Notes under the pieces: generated by a model
Seen by the model: the letters and a program-made list of their open reading frames with translations, nothing else
Databases searched by the model: none
Told to the model about the DNA's origin: nothing
Translations under genes and position numbers: made by a program
Part shown: piece by piece, positions 19,222-29,464 of the stretch
Layout of the letters: every line of letters starts with the position of its first letter
Numbering within the stretch: the stretch's first letter is position 1
NCBI RefSeq assembly: GCF_030062585.1
Contig: NZ_CP071935.1
Location: 1,444,947 to 1,508,946, forward strand
Origin: Helicobacter pylori
Lineage (GTDB): Bacteria > Campylobacterota > Campylobacteria > Campylobacterales > Helicobacteraceae
Length of the DNA: 64,000 nucleotides
Reading direction: 5' to 3'

Positions 19222-19360
19222 TTATGCTGAAATTTTAGTGTAGTGGCGTTGCGAGAACCATAAAACCATGATGACTAATCGTTTCATAGTTGGTTGTCTC
19301 GTTTTTAAGATAACCACCCGCTATTACCCCAAACCCTAACATGCTCCAAATACCCGCAAC
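19222..19360 (-). pseudogene. Decayed copy of the Ibs-like toxin/antisense-RNA locus
   Basis: On the minus strand this aligns with the intact locus at 51754-51974. Shared are the leader TTTGGAGcATGTTAGGGTT, the GGGGTAAxAGxGGGxGGTTA segment, the start of the coding region, and TCTCGCAACGCCAxTAxACTAAAATTT. One base is missing within the coding part, so the reading frame shifts to MKRLVIMVLWFSQRHYTKISA. The Shine-Dalgarno is AACGAGA instead of AAGGAGA. The antisense -10 is TGTAGT instead of TATAAT. All three functional signals are damaged. Confidence 0.7.
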
Positions 19361-19429
19361 ACAAAACAATAAAATAGAGGGATAACTTAAACCACTATTG
19401 GCTGTGATTACGGATTAAAAAACCTAAAA

Positions 19430-19493
19430 ATATTAAAAAAGCATTTTTTATACAATCAATAATAAAAAGGCTTGATTTTAACCAAGCGATAAC
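19430..19493. repeat. Dispersed intergenic hairpin element, copy 2
   Basis: AAAAAAGCATTTTTTATACAATCAATAAT-like lead, then GGCTTGATTTTAACCAAGCGATAACT. It is near-identical to copy 1 at 18070-18134; the stem is GCTTG(A)T / ACCAAGC with one changed position. Confidence 0.55.
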
Positions 19494-19678
19494 TCTTTAA
19501 GCGACCTTTTGGGGTTAGGGGGTTTGTAGGGGAATATAGGGGAATAGTTTTTAAAATACCCCTTTACCTTAAAGAAATGGGTTTATACAAAATGATAAAA
19601 TAGAAGTTTCTAAACCTTTCCAAAAAGAGTTTTTAAACTCTTGTTAGTTTTTGTTAGCTTGTTACAAACAGCTTAGTT

Positions 19679-20725
19679 TTAAGCGTTATTAAAGATTTCT
19701 TCAATTTGTTCTTTAATATCCCTGTAATTGAAACTCTCCCTAAAGCCATCAATCTTGCCTCCGCTCGCATTCCTATGCCCGCCCCCATTAAAACACATTT
19801 GACTGAGTTCACACACATCGCAATTCCCATTCGCTCTTAAGCTCACATTCCCTTTAGAATTCACATCTATATAAAAATCAAAATCCGGATTTTGCGTTAA
19901 AAAAAGGTTAGCCAACACGCTAATACCCCCCATAGAATAACTTAAAAACCCTTTTTTATCCTGGTAATAAACGCTGCAATCATGCTTTTTTAAAGAGAGC
20001 AAATGCGTTTGCGCGTTTGAAGAGATATTGTCCATCGTTTCTGTATCAGGGTCGCCCCCTAAAGCGATTTTTTTAAGCCTAAACAAATCATTATCATAGG
20101 CTACAGGGGCATTTTCTAAAAACAAATAGTTTTTAACTTCTTCTAAAAGCTTTAATTTATAATCGCGGTTTTCATCATCAAACATGAAACGATTCAATTC
20201 AGAGCTTTGAGCGATCATGCGCATGCACACCTTGCCTAATTCAAAGCCATAACCTTGCGTGTCCCAAATATCCACAGAATTGACCATTTCCACTAAAGGC
20301 TCTAGCCATGTTGTGTTTTTTGGCTCTAAAAGAGCGTAATGCTTTTTCAAAAATTCATACACGATTTTAGTCGCGCAGCGGTTCGTGTCTAAAAAATACC
20401 AATGGAAACTCTCAGCCACTTCCTTACCGCTGATATGGTGATCCAAAAGCTGGATTTGAATGCTTTTATTTTGCAAGCGGTGTTCTTGGATTTTATCCTG
20501 CAAATACTCTGCTTCATTTAAATTCAAATTCAAATCGCTAACCAAAATAAGGAATTCACTCTCTTTAGATTGAGCGATTGCGTTTAAAATCTCATAAATT
20601 CTCGCTGAGACTTCACGCCCGTAATTAGCGTTATAGCATTGGATATTTTTAAAAAATTGTTTTGAAACAAGCTGGCATGCATAGCCATCTAAATCAATGT
20701 GTGAAAGGTGGTAAACTTGCATCAT
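19679..20725 (-). CDS. DHH-family phosphoesterase (NrnA/RecJ-like)
   Basis: The 348-residue protein has the DHH domain motifs SHIDLDGYACQ (motif I), LVSDLNLN (motif II) and LLDHHISG (motif III, DHH). A C-terminal DHHA1 domain ends in MCFNGGGHRNASGGKI. Relatives degrade short RNA (nanoRNA), pAp or cyclic dinucleotide products; the exact substrate is not determined by the sequence. It lies 26 bases downstream of flhA and may be co-transcribed. Confidence 0.88.
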   Translation of the reverse strand: MMQVYHLSHIDLDGYACQLVSKQFFKNIQCYNANYGREVSARIYEILNAIAQSKESEFLILVSDLNLNLNEAEYLQDKIQEHRLQNKSIQIQLLDHHISGKEVAESFHWYFLDTNRCATKIVYEFLKKHYALLEPKNTTWLEPLVEMVNSVDIWDTQGYGFELGKVCMRMIAQSSELNRFMFDDENRDYKLKLLEEVKNYLFLENAPVAYDNDLFRLKKIALGGDPDTETMDNISSNAQTHLLSLKKHDCSVYYQDKKGFLSYSMGGISVLANLFLTQNPDFDFYIDVNSKGNVSLRANGNCDVCELSQMCFNGGGHRNASGGKIDGFRESFNYRDIKEQIEEIFNNA

Positions 20726-20751
20726 TTTCCTTTTTTATTTTATAAATTAAA

Positions 20752-22953
20752 TTAAAAGTTAATGTGGATCGTGCCTAAGGCTTCAAAATTAGAGTTAGGA
20801 TCTAATTCCGCATGGCTTAGCACGACCACATCAATCCTGGCCTGCTCCATTTGATTAGAAAGAGCTTTTCTTAAATTAGGCTCTACGATCAAAATCACCG
20901 GAGCGATCCCTTTTTGCAAGACTTTCATGGCCTCTTCAGAAACCCCTTCAATGAGTTTTTGCAATTCGCTCACATTGAGTAGCAAGCTCTTAGAAGTGCC
21001 ATTTTCTCGCAATTTATTAAGCAAAAATTGTTCGCTATCGGTAGAAAAGGTTAAAAATTTCAAACGCCCGTCTTCAGATTTAAAAGCGTTAGTGATCACC
21101 CTAGAAAGCCTCGCCCTCACTTGTTCGGTTAAGATATTCACATCGTTTTGAACCAATGGGGCAATATCGGTAATCGTTTCTAAAATAGTAAGCATGTCTT
21201 TAATGGGGATTTTTTCATGCAACAAGGCTTGCAAGACTGAGCGGATCGCACCGGTGGGGATTTTTTTACTCTCTTCTACAATCGTAGGATAGTCTTTAGC
21301 CAAGCGCTCTAAAAGGGATTTCACTTCATCTTTAGTGATAAAATCTTCAGCGTATTTTTTCACTAATTCGCTGGTGTGTGTCGCAATAACGGTGCTTGGA
21401 TCAATAATAGTATAGCCTTGAATAATGGCTTCTTCTTTATTTTTAGTTTCAATCCATAAAGCGTCCATTCCAAAAGCCGGCTCTTTAGTGGGAATGCCTT
21501 CAATTTCTTTATTCACAAAACCGGTATTCATGGCTAAAAACTTATCCGGCATCACCATGCCCTCACCAATCACAATGCCCTTAAGCTTGATTTCATAATG
21601 CGTTGGGGGGAGCTGTAAGTTATCTCTGATCCTAATTTGTGGCATCAAAAAACCATAATCGCTCGCTATCTTTTTTCTAATGCCCCTAATCCTTTCTAAC
21701 AAATCGCCCCCTTGTTTCATGTCCGCTAAGCTGATGAGCTGATAGCCTAAAGCCAATTCTAAAAATTCAATTTTTAACACTTCATCAATCGCTTGTTCTT
21801 CTTCTCTTTTAAGCTCTTCTTGGGTTTTAGTTTTTGTGGTGGGGGCATGGGGTTTGATTTTGGAGCTGTGGGGTTTTTCGCTCAAATCCAAGCCGAATTT
21901 TTGACTCAAATAATTTTCTAATTTGGTGAGCAATCCGTCTTTTCCCTCCCTGCTAATCAGCCATGCGATGAATAAAAAGAGAGTCCCTACAAACGCTAAA
22001 GAAAAGGTAGGGAGTCCAGGAATGGTGGCAAAAAGCAATAAAATCGCCCCCACAATCACTAAAGTTTTGCTTTTATTCGTGAGCTGTGTGATGAGTTTAG
22101 AAGCAAAGTCCTCTTCTTCGTTTTGCGTGGTACGAGTGGCGACGATACCAGTCGCTGTCGCAATGATTAAAGCAGGGATTTGCCCTACAAGCCCATCGCC
22201 AATGGTTAGGATAGTGAAAGTGCTAGCGCTAAAGCTCAAACTCATATCCCTTTGAAACACGCCCACTAAAAACCCCCCAATGATATTGATAAGCGTGATA
22301 ATGATAGAAGCGATCGCATCGCCTTTGACGAATTTAGACGCGCCATCCATCGCGCCATAAAAATCCGCTTCTTGGCTTAGAGCGGCACGCCGTTTTTTGG
22401 CTTCCTTATCATCAATAAGCCCTGAGTTTAAATCCGCATCAATCGCCATTTGCTTTCCTGGCATAGCGTCTAGGGCGAATCGCGCCCTAACTTCAGTAAC
22501 CCTAGTAGAGCCATTAGTAACCACTAATAAATTCACTAACACTAAAATACTAAAGATAATCGCCCCAATCACATAATTCCCGCTCACGCTAAATTCCCCA
22601 AACGCCGTGATAATATCGCTCACCGCACTAGGCCCTTTATAGCCTTGGGTTAAAATCATTCTAGTAGTCGCTACATTTAAAGCCAAGCGGTATAAGGTTA
22701 CAATGAGCAATAAAGTGGGGAAAGCGCTAAAATCAGTAGGCTTGTCAATATAAAGCCCGATTAAAATAATCAACACCGATAGCGCGATAGAAATCGTGAG
22801 TAAAAAATCCAACACAAAAGGCGGTAACGGCACGATAATGATCGCTAAAATCGCTATCACAAAGACCACAAGGGCTAAGTCTTTGGATTGCAAAAAGCGT
22901 TTAAAGACAGGGAAAGTCTTTTTAAAAGCTAATTTGGAGCGTTCGTTTGCCAT
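20752..22953 (-). CDS. flhA: FlhA, flagellar type III export gate protein
   Basis: The 733-residue protein has eight hydrophobic segments in its first half, with the conserved [31 protein letters not shown] block between them (the FHIPEP family signature). A large cytoplasmic domain follows (about 380-733) that binds chaperone-substrate complexes. In H. pylori FlhA is also needed for expression of class 2 and 3 flagellar genes. Length and motifs are complete. Confidence 0.97.
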   Translation of the reverse strand: MANERSKLAFKKTFPVFKRFLQSKDLALVVFVIAILAIIIVPLPPFVLDFLLTISIALSVLIILIGLYIDKPTDFSAFPTLLLIVTLYRLALNVATTRMILTQGYKGPSAVSDIITAFGEFSVSGNYVIGAIIFSILVLVNLLVVTNGSTRVTEVRARFALDAMPGKQMAIDADLNSGLIDDKEAKKRRAALSQEADFYGAMDGASKFVKGDAIASIIITLINIIGGFLVGVFQRDMSLSFSASTFTILTIGDGLVGQIPALIIATATGIVATRTTQNEEEDFASKLITQLTNKSKTLVIVGAILLLFATIPGLPTFSLAFVGTLFLFIAWLISREGKDGLLTKLENYLSQKFGLDLSEKPHSSKIKPHAPTTKTKTQEELKREEEQAIDEVLKIEFLELALGYQLISLADMKQGGDLLERIRGIRKKIASDYGFLMPQIRIRDNLQLPPTHYEIKLKGIVIGEGMVMPDKFLAMNTGFVNKEIEGIPTKEPAFGMDALWIETKNKEEAIIQGYTIIDPSTVIATHTSELVKKYAEDFITKDEVKSLLERLAKDYPTIVEESKKIPTGAIRSVLQALLHEKIPIKDMLTILETITDIAPLVQNDVNILTEQVRARLSRVITNAFKSEDGRLKFLTFSTDSEQFLLNKLRENGTSKSLLLNVSELQKLIEGVSEEAMKVLQKGIAPVILIVEPNLRKALSNQMEQARIDVVVLSHAELDPNSNFEALGTIHINF

Positions 22954-22998
22954 AATCTAAAATCAATGCCTTAATTTTGGTAGGTGTGTTTGTCTCTT

Positions 22999-23004
22999 AT
23001 TATA
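22999..23004 (-). promoter_or_regulatory. -10 box for flhA
   Basis: TATAAT on the minus strand, 46 bases from the flhA ATG, in the 136-base gap divergent from rpsO. Its form suggests housekeeping sigma-80 control. Confidence 0.6.
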
Positions 23005-23047
23005 ATATAAAGTTTAAAAGTATGACACAAAAAAGCTTATTTTACGC

Positions 23048-23053
23048 TATAAT
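23048..23053 (+). promoter_or_regulatory. -10 box for rpsO
   Basis: TATAAT preceded by TACGC, 37 bases ahead of the rpsO ATG, which has a strong AGGAGG ribosome site. Confidence 0.65.
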
Positions 23054-23089
23054 GCGATCTTTATTAAATTACCAATTTAGGAGGTCGTT

Positions 23090-23362
23090 ATGGCTTTGAA
23101 TCTGGAGAAAAAACAAGAAATCATTAAAGCGTTTGCCACTAAGGAAAACGATACGGGTTCTTGTGAGGTGCAAGTGGCGTTGTTGAATGAAAGGATCAAG
23201 CTTTTAACCGAGCATTTAAAGACTAACCCTAAAGATCATTCCAGTCGTTTAGGGCTTTTAAAATTAGTCGCTCAAAGACGCAACTTGTTGAAATACATCA
23301 AACGCACTAATCATGCGCGTTATGTGGTTTTGATTGAAAAGTTAGGCATTAAAGACAGATAA
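23090..23362 (+). CDS. rpsO: Ribosomal protein S15
   Basis: The 90-residue protein contains [44 protein letters not shown] and [14 protein letters not shown], the full S15 pattern for 16S rRNA helices 20-22 binding. Perfect length. Confidence 0.98.
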   Translation: MALNLEKKQEIIKAFATKENDTGSCEVQVALLNERIKLLTEHLKTNPKDHSSRLGLLKLVAQRRNLLKYIKRTNHARYVVLIEKLGIKDR

Positions 23363-23392
23363 TTTTTATCGGTTTTAGGGTATGGCGAGTTT

Positions 23393-24682
23393 GTGTTGAA
23401 AGAGCGTTTAAAAGCCTTTTTTAGTGCGGACTCTGTTTTCACTTTAATTTTTGCCCTTTTTTTTCTCACTTCGTTTAAAAAGCCTTTAACGCAAGTCTTG
23501 TTGATTGTTTTAATGGTTTTTTTGCTTCTTAGGTGTTATTTCCAAGCGTCTTTGAAAGAAACTTTCACGATTAATCATTTAAAAACCATGCCTTTCAAAT
23601 GGCTCACTCTGGCTTTTTTGGGCGTGTTTTTAAGCATCTTCCCTAACATGTTTAACATGCATGATAGCCAAACTTTCCGCTACAATTTATTCGCTCTAAA
23701 CATGTCCTTAACTTACGCTTGCGGGGCGTTATGCTTGCTTTTTGCGAGCCGTTTAAGAATCAAATTGAATCAAAAAATCCTTTTTTATAGCATGGCTGTT
23801 GCAAATTTCATCAACGGCTTGCTTTCATTAGTGCAAAAAATTTATTTTAACATGCCCAGAGCGCAAGGGTTTAGCACGGTTAAGGAGTATGTGGTTTTAG
23901 TGAGCGTGTCCATTTTAGGCTGTTATATTTACGCGCTTTATTCGCACAATCAAAAAGAAAAACTTTTTTTCACTCTTTCTGTTTTCGTGGGGTTTTTAGT
24001 CGTTATTTTAAGCGCTACAAGGAGTGCAACAATCGCTTTTGTGGCTACTTTTTTAATCCTGTCTTGCTTTATTTTATACGCCAAAAAATCGCTCAAACCA
24101 TTGGGTTATATGGTGGTTGTGAGTCTTATTTTGAGTGCTTTGTATGTGGGGAGTAACGCTTTAGAAAAAAGGGGGGCAATAGAGCAATCTAGAGTTCAAA
24201 ACCAAAGCTTTGAAGAGGATTTGAAACGCTACGCTAAAAAGGACGCCGATAGCAGTATCGGGTGGCGTTTGGAGCGCTGGAAAGAAGCCCTAACGGTTTT
24301 GCGTTTAAGGCCCTTTTTTGGTATGGCCGCTAGCGAGAAATGCCAGAGGTTAGAAGAGATTTTATCCTTATCAAAGTCTTATAGAGCCAAAGATTTGATT
24401 CTTTGTTATGAAAGATACGACAATCAAATCATTCACATTTTAGCCACTAGGGGGATCATAGGCTTTTTGATCTGGCTCTTTTTCTTGTTAGTCATTGTAA
24501 AGATTTTTTGGAGCGGGATAAAGCAAAACTCTTTAATATCGTTTTTTATACTAATGACACTCGCCTTTTATCTTATTTTTGGCATCGGATTTGACCCCTT
24601 TGATTTCTTCATTACGGGAAGTTTTTTTGTGGGAATGATCATGATGGCTGTTTTTTTAAAAAAGGATAAAAGCGTTTTTTAG
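23393..24682 (+). CDS. waaL: WaaL, O-antigen ligase
   Basis: Integral membrane protein of 429 residues with about ten to twelve hydrophobic helices and a large periplasmic loop (about residues 255-345). SATRSATIAFVATFLIL is a Wzy_C/O-antigen-ligase-type segment. In H. pylori the ligase encoded at this place (HP1039) transfers O-antigen, including Lewis-type chains, to the lipid A core. The start is GTG at 23393 or the adjoining TTG; no Shine-Dalgarno is strong. Confidence 0.85.
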   Translation: MLKERLKAFFSADSVFTLIFALFFLTSFKKPLTQVLLIVLMVFLLLRCYFQASLKETFTINHLKTMPFKWLTLAFLGVFLSIFPNMFNMHDSQTFRYNLFALNMSLTYACGALCLLFASRLRIKLNQKILFYSMAVANFINGLLSLVQKIYFNMPRAQGFSTVKEYVVLVSVSILGCYIYALYSHNQKEKLFFTLSVFVGFLVVILSATRSATIAFVATFLILSCFILYAKKSLKPLGYMVVVSLILSALYVGSNALEKRGAIEQSRVQNQSFEEDLKRYAKKDADSSIGWRLERWKEALTVLRLRPFFGMAASEKCQRLEEILSLSKSYRAKDLILCYERYDNQIIHILATRGIIGFLIWLFFLLVIVKIFWSGIKQNSLISFFILMTLAFYLIFGIGFDPFDFFITGSFFVGMIMMAVFLKKDKSVF

Positions 24683-24768
24683 CATCAAGGGGTTTGATGT
24701 TAGTCAAGCGGTAGTTTCTTGACAATGCGTTCTTAGGGGGATTTAAGGGGTAAGATAAAAACTTATGC

Positions 24769-24774
24769 TATAAT
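24769..24774 (+). promoter_or_regulatory. -10 box for the aroQ-flagellar operon
   Basis: TATAAT, 39 bases before aroQ. The genes from 24813 to 33186 run without large gaps, so this may drive the whole string, including flhF, flhG, fliA, fliM and fliY. Confidence 0.65.
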
Positions 24775-24812
24775 GTGGTTTCATTCCATATTCAACAAGG
24801 AGAAATAAATTA

Positions 24813-25316
24813 ATGAAAATTTTAGTGATTCAAGGGCCTAATTTAAACATGTTAGGACACAGAGACCCAAGACTTTATGGCATGGTAACCTTAGACCAAA
24901 TTCATGAAATCATGCAAACTTTCGTGAAACAAGGCAATTTAGAAGTGGAATTAGAGTTTTTTCAAACCAATTTTGAGGGCGAAATCATTGATAAAATCCA
25001 AGAGAGCGTGGGCAGCGATTATGAAGGGATTATCATTAACCCTGGAGCGTTTTCGCACACTTCTATTGCGATTGCGGATGCGATCATGCTAGCGGGCAAA
25101 CCTGTCATTGAAGTGCATCTCACTAACATTCAAGCCAGAGAAGAATTCAGGAAAAATTCTTACACTGGAGCGGCTTGTGGAGGCGTGATCATGGGATTTG
25201 GCCCGCTTGGTTACAACATGGCTTTAATGGCGATGGTCAATATTTTAGCCGAAATGAAAGCGTTCCAAGAAGCCCAAAAAAACAACCCTAATAACCCCAT
25301 TAACAATCAAAAATAA
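24813..25316 (+). CDS. aroQ: AroQ, type II 3-dehydroquinate dehydratase
   Basis: Third step of the shikimate pathway. The 167-residue protein shows [18 protein letters not shown] with Tyr22 as catalytic base, [16 protein letters not shown] with the Asn and His of the active site, and [14 protein letters not shown] with the substrate-binding His. The C-terminal tail ([11 protein letters not shown]) is low in complexity. ATG start after AAGGAG. Confidence 0.97.
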   Translation: MKILVIQGPNLNMLGHRDPRLYGMVTLDQIHEIMQTFVKQGNLEVELEFFQTNFEGEIIDKIQESVGSDYEGIIINPGAFSHTSIAIADAIMLAGKPVIEVHLTNIQAREEFRKNSYTGAACGGVIMGFGPLGYNMALMAMVNILAEMKAFQEAQKNNPNNPINNQK

Positions 25317-25329
25317 AAGGGGGCTACCC

Positions 25330-26403
25330 ATGAAAGGATTAGAAAGAGAATCGCATTTCACGCTCAATGAGAACGCGATGTTTTTTGAGTGTGCTTATAG
25401 TTGCGATAACGCTTTGTTTTTGCAATTAGACGATCGCTCGTTTTTTATCACTGATTCTCGCTACACTCAAGAAGCTAAAGAAAGCATTCAGCCTAAAAAT
25501 GGCGTTTTAGCGGAAGTGATAGAATCTAGTGATTTAGTGCAAAGCGCGATTGATTTGATCGCAAAGAGTTCGGTTAAAAAGCTCTTTTTTGACCCCAATC
25601 AAGTGAATTTGCAAACCTACAAGCGTTTAAATTCAGCGGTTGGGAATAAGGTTGTTTTAAAGGGCGTGCCTAGTTACCACCGCCAAAAACGCATCATTAA
25701 AAACGAACATGAGATCCAACTTCTCAAAAAATCTCAAGCCTTGAATGTTGAAGCTTTTGAAAATTTTGCCGAGTATGTGAAAAAGATTTTTGATGAAAAA
25801 GAGTCATTGAGCGAGCGGTATTTGCAGCATAAGGTTAAGGACTTTTTGACTAAAGAGGGGGTTTATGATCTGAGTTTTGAGCCTATTTTAGCCTTGAATG
25901 CGAACGCGAGCAAGCCCCATGCTTTGCCTAGTGCGAAGGATTTTTTAAAAGCGGAGCATAGCATTCTTTTGGATATGGGGATCAAATACGAACGCTATTG
26001 CTCAGATAGGACTCGCACGGCTTTTTTTGACCCTAAAGATTTTGTCTTCACAAGAGAGCAGAGTTTCAAGGATAAAGAGCGTCAAAAGATTTATGACATT
26101 GTGAAAGAAGCACAAGAAAAGGCTATTTCAGGCATTAGAGCGGGCATGACCGGTAAAGAAGCGGACAGTTTGGCTAGGGGGGTGATTAGCGATTATGGTT
26201 ATGGGCAGTATTTCACTCACAGCACCGGGCATGGCATTGGCTTAGACATTCATGAGCTTCCTTATATTTCATCGCGCAGTGGAACCATTTTAGAAGAGGG
26301 CATGGTGTTTTCTGTGGAGCCTGGGATTTATATCCCTGGATTTTTTGGGGTGCGCATTGAAGATTTAGTGGTGATTAAAAATTCTAGGGCTGAGCTTTTG
26401 TGA
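25330..26403 (+). CDS. pepQ: PepQ-like Xaa-Pro aminopeptidase (M24)
   Basis: A dinuclear-metal peptidase acting on peptides with proline in the second position. The 357-residue protein has a creatinase N domain (1-125). In the pita-bread domain the metal ligands are visible: [19 protein letters not shown] (two Asp), [15 protein letters not shown] (His), [13 protein letters not shown] (Glu) and GVRIEDLV (Glu). All five ligands are present. 13 bases after aroQ. Confidence 0.93.
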   Translation: MKGLERESHFTLNENAMFFECAYSCDNALFLQLDDRSFFITDSRYTQEAKESIQPKNGVLAEVIESSDLVQSAIDLIAKSSVKKLFFDPNQVNLQTYKRLNSAVGNKVVLKGVPSYHRQKRIIKNEHEIQLLKKSQALNVEAFENFAEYVKKIFDEKESLSERYLQHKVKDFLTKEGVYDLSFEPILALNANASKPHALPSAKDFLKAEHSILLDMGIKYERYCSDRTRTAFFDPKDFVFTREQSFKDKERQKIYDIVKEAQEKAISGIRAGMTGKEADSLARGVISDYGYGQYFTHSTGHGIGLDIHELPYISSRSGTILEEGMVFSVEPGIYIPGFFGVRIEDLVVIKNSRAELL

Positions 26404-26891
26404 TGCGAGAGATCCTTACTAGCCGCTTTTTCCCTAGCCTTTTTAAAAAAAGGCTTGATTTTTCTAACAGGGTGGTTTTAGGGTTGGGATCTAATCTTAA
26501 AAATCCTTTAAAAATATTAAAAAATTGTTTTTTATATTTTAAAAATCATAGTAAAATCGGGAAAATTTTTTCTTCGCCCATTTATATCAATCCGCCTTTT
26601 GGTTACACTAATCAACCTAACTTTTATAACGCTACGATTATCCTTAAAACATCTTTAAGTTTACGCCATTTTTTTGCTCTGGTTTTTTATATAGAAAGGC
26701 GTTTTGGGCGCAAAAGGAAGCGCGATTTTAAAGACGCTCCAAGAACTTTAGATATTGACATTATCGCTTTCAACCAAGTCATTTTAAGGCAGAACGATTT
26801 GACTTTACCTCACCCTAAATGGAGTGAAAGGGATTCGGTGTTAGTGCCTTTAACTTTGCAACAAATCCTTTTTAAAAGAGAAGAGTGGTGA
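26400..26891 (+). CDS. folK: FolK, 6-hydroxymethyl-dihydropterin pyrophosphokinase
   Basis: Folate synthesis. The 163-residue protein has [11 protein letters not shown], the pterin-binding [16 protein letters not shown], the [19 protein letters not shown] signature and [18 protein letters not shown]. The first 25 residues are an extra N-terminal stretch relative to E. coli. Overlaps pepQ by four bases and flhF by seven. Confidence 0.95.
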   Translation: MMREILTSRFFPSLFKKRLDFSNRVVLGLGSNLKNPLKILKNCFLYFKNHSKIGKIFSSPIYINPPFGYTNQPNFYNATIILKTSLSLRHFFALVFYIERRFGRKRKRDFKDAPRTLDIDIIAFNQVILRQNDLTLPHPKWSERDSVLVPLTLQQILFKREEW

Positions 26892-28264
26892 AATTCTATA
26901 CTTATAGTGGGGAGACGGCCGCTGAAGCTTTAAAGATCGCTCAAAGCCACCATGGGGTGGATACGCTGGTGTTTAAAACGCAAGAAATCCGTAAAAAAAC
27001 GCTCACTTCTTCTGGGCTTTATGAAATCGTTGTGGCGGTTGAAGAAGAGAGCGAAAACAAGCCCCCTAAAGCCCCCCTTATTCTAGAAAGCTTGTATGAT
27101 GAAGAATTGAATGAAGAAGACGTGGTCATGCAGCTTTCAAGCACTGTAGAAGAAATGCGCAAACTCGCCGGGGTTTCATCTAATCAGCGCAACTATAGTT
27201 TTTCAAAAAATAAGATCCTTTTAGAAAAAGACGCCCCGTTAGAGGATACGCCTTTAGAGGCTAATAAGCAGGACGCTTTATTGCAAGCCTTAAAAGATGA
27301 AGCCAACCATAAAAAAGAAAGAGAAAAAAGAGAGGTCAAACAAGAAGAAGAGATTAAAGATATTAATCTGCAATTAAGTAAAATCAGAGACAGCTTAAAA
27401 CTCATTCAAAACATGTTTTGGGATGAGAAAAACCCCAATTCTGTCAATATCCCTCAAGAATTTGCCGAAATTTACAAACTGGCCAAACAAAGCGGGATGA
27501 AATCCAGCCATTTAGATGAAATCATGCAATTGAGCCTGGAATTGATGCCTTTACGCATGCGGGAAAATTCCGTAACGATCAAGCGTTATTTTAGAGAAGT
27601 GTTGCGCAAAATGATCTTATGCCGCCCTGAAGATTTGAATTTAAGGCAAAAACGCATCTTAATGCTTGTAGGGCCAACAGGCGTGGGGAAAACGACGACT
27701 TTAGCTAAATTAGCCGCGCGCTATTCTAGAATGCTCGCTAAAAAATACAAGGTGGGCATTATCACTTTAGACAATTATCGCATTGGGGCTTTGGAGCAAT
27801 TGAGTTGGTATGCTAATAAAATGAAAATGAGTATAGAAGCGGTGATTGACGCTAAGGATTTTGCTAAAGAAATTGAAGCGTTGGAATACTGCGATTTTAT
27901 TTTAGTGGATACGACAGGGCATTCGCAATACGATAAAGAAAAAATTGCCGGTTTGAAGGAATTTATAGATGGGGGTTATAATATTGATGTGTCCTTAGTG
28001 CTTTCAGTTACCACTAAGTATGAAGACATGAAAGATATTTATGATTCTTTTGGGGTGTTAGGGATTGACACTTTAATCTTTACAAAATTGGACGAGAGTA
28101 GGGGGTTAGGGAATTTGTTTTCTTTAGTGCATGAAAGCCAAAAGCCTATCAGCTATCTTTCTGTTGGGCAAGAAGTGCCTATGGATTTGAAAGTGGCTAC
28201 TAATGAATATTTAGTGGATTGCATGCTAGATGGCTTTAGTAACCCTAATAAGGAACAAGCATGA
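26885..28264 (+). CDS. flhF: FlhF, SRP-type GTPase for polar flagellum placement
   Basis: Specifies the site of flagellar assembly at the pole. The 459-residue protein has an N-terminal basic region ([16 protein letters not shown]), a charged middle stretch (about 120-175, rich in Lys and Glu, likely coiled), and an SRP GTPase NG domain: [19 protein letters not shown] (G1), [14 protein letters not shown] (G2), [10 protein letters not shown] (G3) and [12 protein letters not shown] (G4). Start GTG with a seven-base overlap to folK. Its partner flhG overlaps its end. Confidence 0.96.
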   Translation: MVKFYTYSGETAAEALKIAQSHHGVDTLVFKTQEIRKKTLTSSGLYEIVVAVEEESENKPPKAPLILESLYDEELNEEDVVMQLSSTVEEMRKLAGVSSNQRNYSFSKNKILLEKDAPLEDTPLEANKQDALLQALKDEANHKKEREKREVKQEEEIKDINLQLSKIRDSLKLIQNMFWDEKNPNSVNIPQEFAEIYKLAKQSGMKSSHLDEIMQLSLELMPLRMRENSVTIKRYFREVLRKMILCRPEDLNLRQKRILMLVGPTGVGKTTTLAKLAARYSRMLAKKYKVGIITLDNYRIGALEQLSWYANKMKMSIEAVIDAKDFAKEIEALEYCDFILVDTTGHSQYDKEKIAGLKEFIDGGYNIDVSLVLSVTTKYEDMKDIYDSFGVLGIDTLIFTKLDESRGLGNLFSLVHESQKPISYLSVGQEVPMDLKVATNEYLVDCMLDGFSNPNKEQA

Positions 28265-29145
28265 ACAATCAAGCGAGCCGTTTAGATAATTTGATGAATC
28301 TTAAAAGCCCTAAAAGTTTTTTTGATAATAAAGGGAATACCAAATTCATCGCTATCACAAGCGGTAAGGGAGGCGTGGGGAAGTCCAACATTAGCGCTAA
28401 TTTAGCCTACTCTCTATACAAGAAAGGTTATAAGGTAGGGGTGTTTGATGCGGATATTGGTTTAGCGAATTTAGATGTGATTTTTGGGGTGAAAACCCAT
28501 AAAAATATCTTGCATGCCTTAAAGGGTGAAGCCAAATTACAAGAAATCATTTGCGAGATTGAACCCGGGCTTTGCTTAATTCCCGGGGATAGCGGCGAAG
28601 AAATTTTAAAATACATTAGCGGTGCAGAAGCTTTAGATCAATTCGTAGATGAAGAGGGGGTTTTAAGCTCTTTAGATTATATTGTGGTTGATACAGGCGC
28701 TGGGATTGGAGCCACTACGCAAGCGTTTTTGAACGCGAGCGATTGCGTGGTGATTGTTACCACACCCGATCCATCAGCGATTACCGATGCGTATGCATGC
28801 ATTAAAATCAACTCCAAAAATAAAGATGAATTGTTTCTTATCGCTAACATGGTAGCCCAACCTAAAGAGGGCAGGGCGACTTATGAAAGGCTGTTTAAGG
28901 TGGCTAAAAACAATATCGCTTCATTAGAATTGCACTATTTAGGGGCGATTGAAAACAGCTCTTTATTGAAACGCTATGTGAGAGAGCGGAAAATTTTAAG
29001 AAAAATAGCCCCTAACGATTTGTTTTCGCAATCCATTGATCAGATAGCGAGCCTTTTGGTTTCTAAACTAGAAACCGGTGCTTTAGAAATACCAAAAGAA
29101 GGTTTGAAAAGCTTTTTTAAAAGGCTTTTGAAGTATTTGGGGTAG
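28261..29145 (+). CDS. flhG: FlhG (YlxH, FleN), MinD-like ATPase controlling flagellar number
   Basis: A ParA/MinD-family ATPase that stimulates FlhF GTPase and limits flagellar number. The 294-residue protein has the deviant Walker A TSGKGGVGKSNISANLAYSL, switch VFDADIGLANLDVIFG and VVDTGAGIGATT, and a C-terminal amphipathic, basic end (LKSFFKRLLKYLG) of the membrane-targeting type. The N-terminus ([11 protein letters not shown]) is the FlhG helix that activates FlhF. Four-base overlap with flhF. Confidence 0.96.
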   Translation: MNNQASRLDNLMNLKSPKSFFDNKGNTKFIAITSGKGGVGKSNISANLAYSLYKKGYKVGVFDADIGLANLDVIFGVKTHKNILHALKGEAKLQEIICEIEPGLCLIPGDSGEEILKYISGAEALDQFVDEEGVLSSLDYIVVDTGAGIGATTQAFLNASDCVVIVTTPDPSAITDAYACIKINSKNKDELFLIANMVAQPKEGRATYERLFKVAKNNIASLELHYLGAIENSSLLKRYVRERKILRKIAPNDLFSQSIDQIASLLVSKLETGALEIPKEGLKSFFKRLLKYLG

Positions 29146-29149
29146 ACTG

Positions 29150-29464
29150 ATGAGAGTTCAAAATTTTATCCATTTTTCTGTTGTGGTAGGGTTTTTTTTA
29201 GGGTTAGTGTTTTCGGTGTTGAAATTCAATGAGCCAGAGAGCATTCTATTATGGACGGTGTTATCCACGCTTGGGGGGTATTTGATCGCCTTATTGTTTG
29301 CGTCTATTTTTATCGCTTGCACGGATTTAGATATTTGTCTTTTTGACAAAAAAGGCACTGAAGAGAGTTTGCTTCGTTTCAACCATGAGTTTAAAAACAG
29401 AGAAAAAGAAGTGGCTAGTATTTTAAATTACATTAGAAATTATGATTTTGATGATGGAAAATAG
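29150..29464 (+). CDS. Small membrane protein between flhG and fliA (HP1033-like)
   Basis: The 104-residue protein has two membrane helices (FIHFSVVVGFFLGLVFSVL and ILLWTVLSTLGGYLIALLFASIFI) and a soluble C-terminus with FLLDxxG-like charge. I recognise no family. Its place, four bases after flhG and overlapping fliA, keeps it in the flagellar transcript and suggests, but does not show, a motility role. Confidence 0.75.
   Translation: MRVQNFIHFSVVVGFFLGLVFSVLKFNEPESILLWTVLSTLGGYLIALLFASIFIACTDLDICLFDKKGTEESLLRFNHEFKNREKEVASILNYIRNYDFDDGK

Larger units (their letters stand above)
18889..19678. other. Gene-poor intergenic stretch
   Basis: 790 bases between hsrA and the convergent DHH gene. 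It holds a decayed Ibs-like toxin-antitoxin copy on the minus strand (19222-19360) and dispersed hairpin copy 2 (19430-19493). There is also a short inverted repeat ATGGAT/ATCCAT at 19081-19098. Bases 18889-19200 and 19500-19678 show no convincing gene. Stops are frequent in all frames. Confidence 0.7.
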
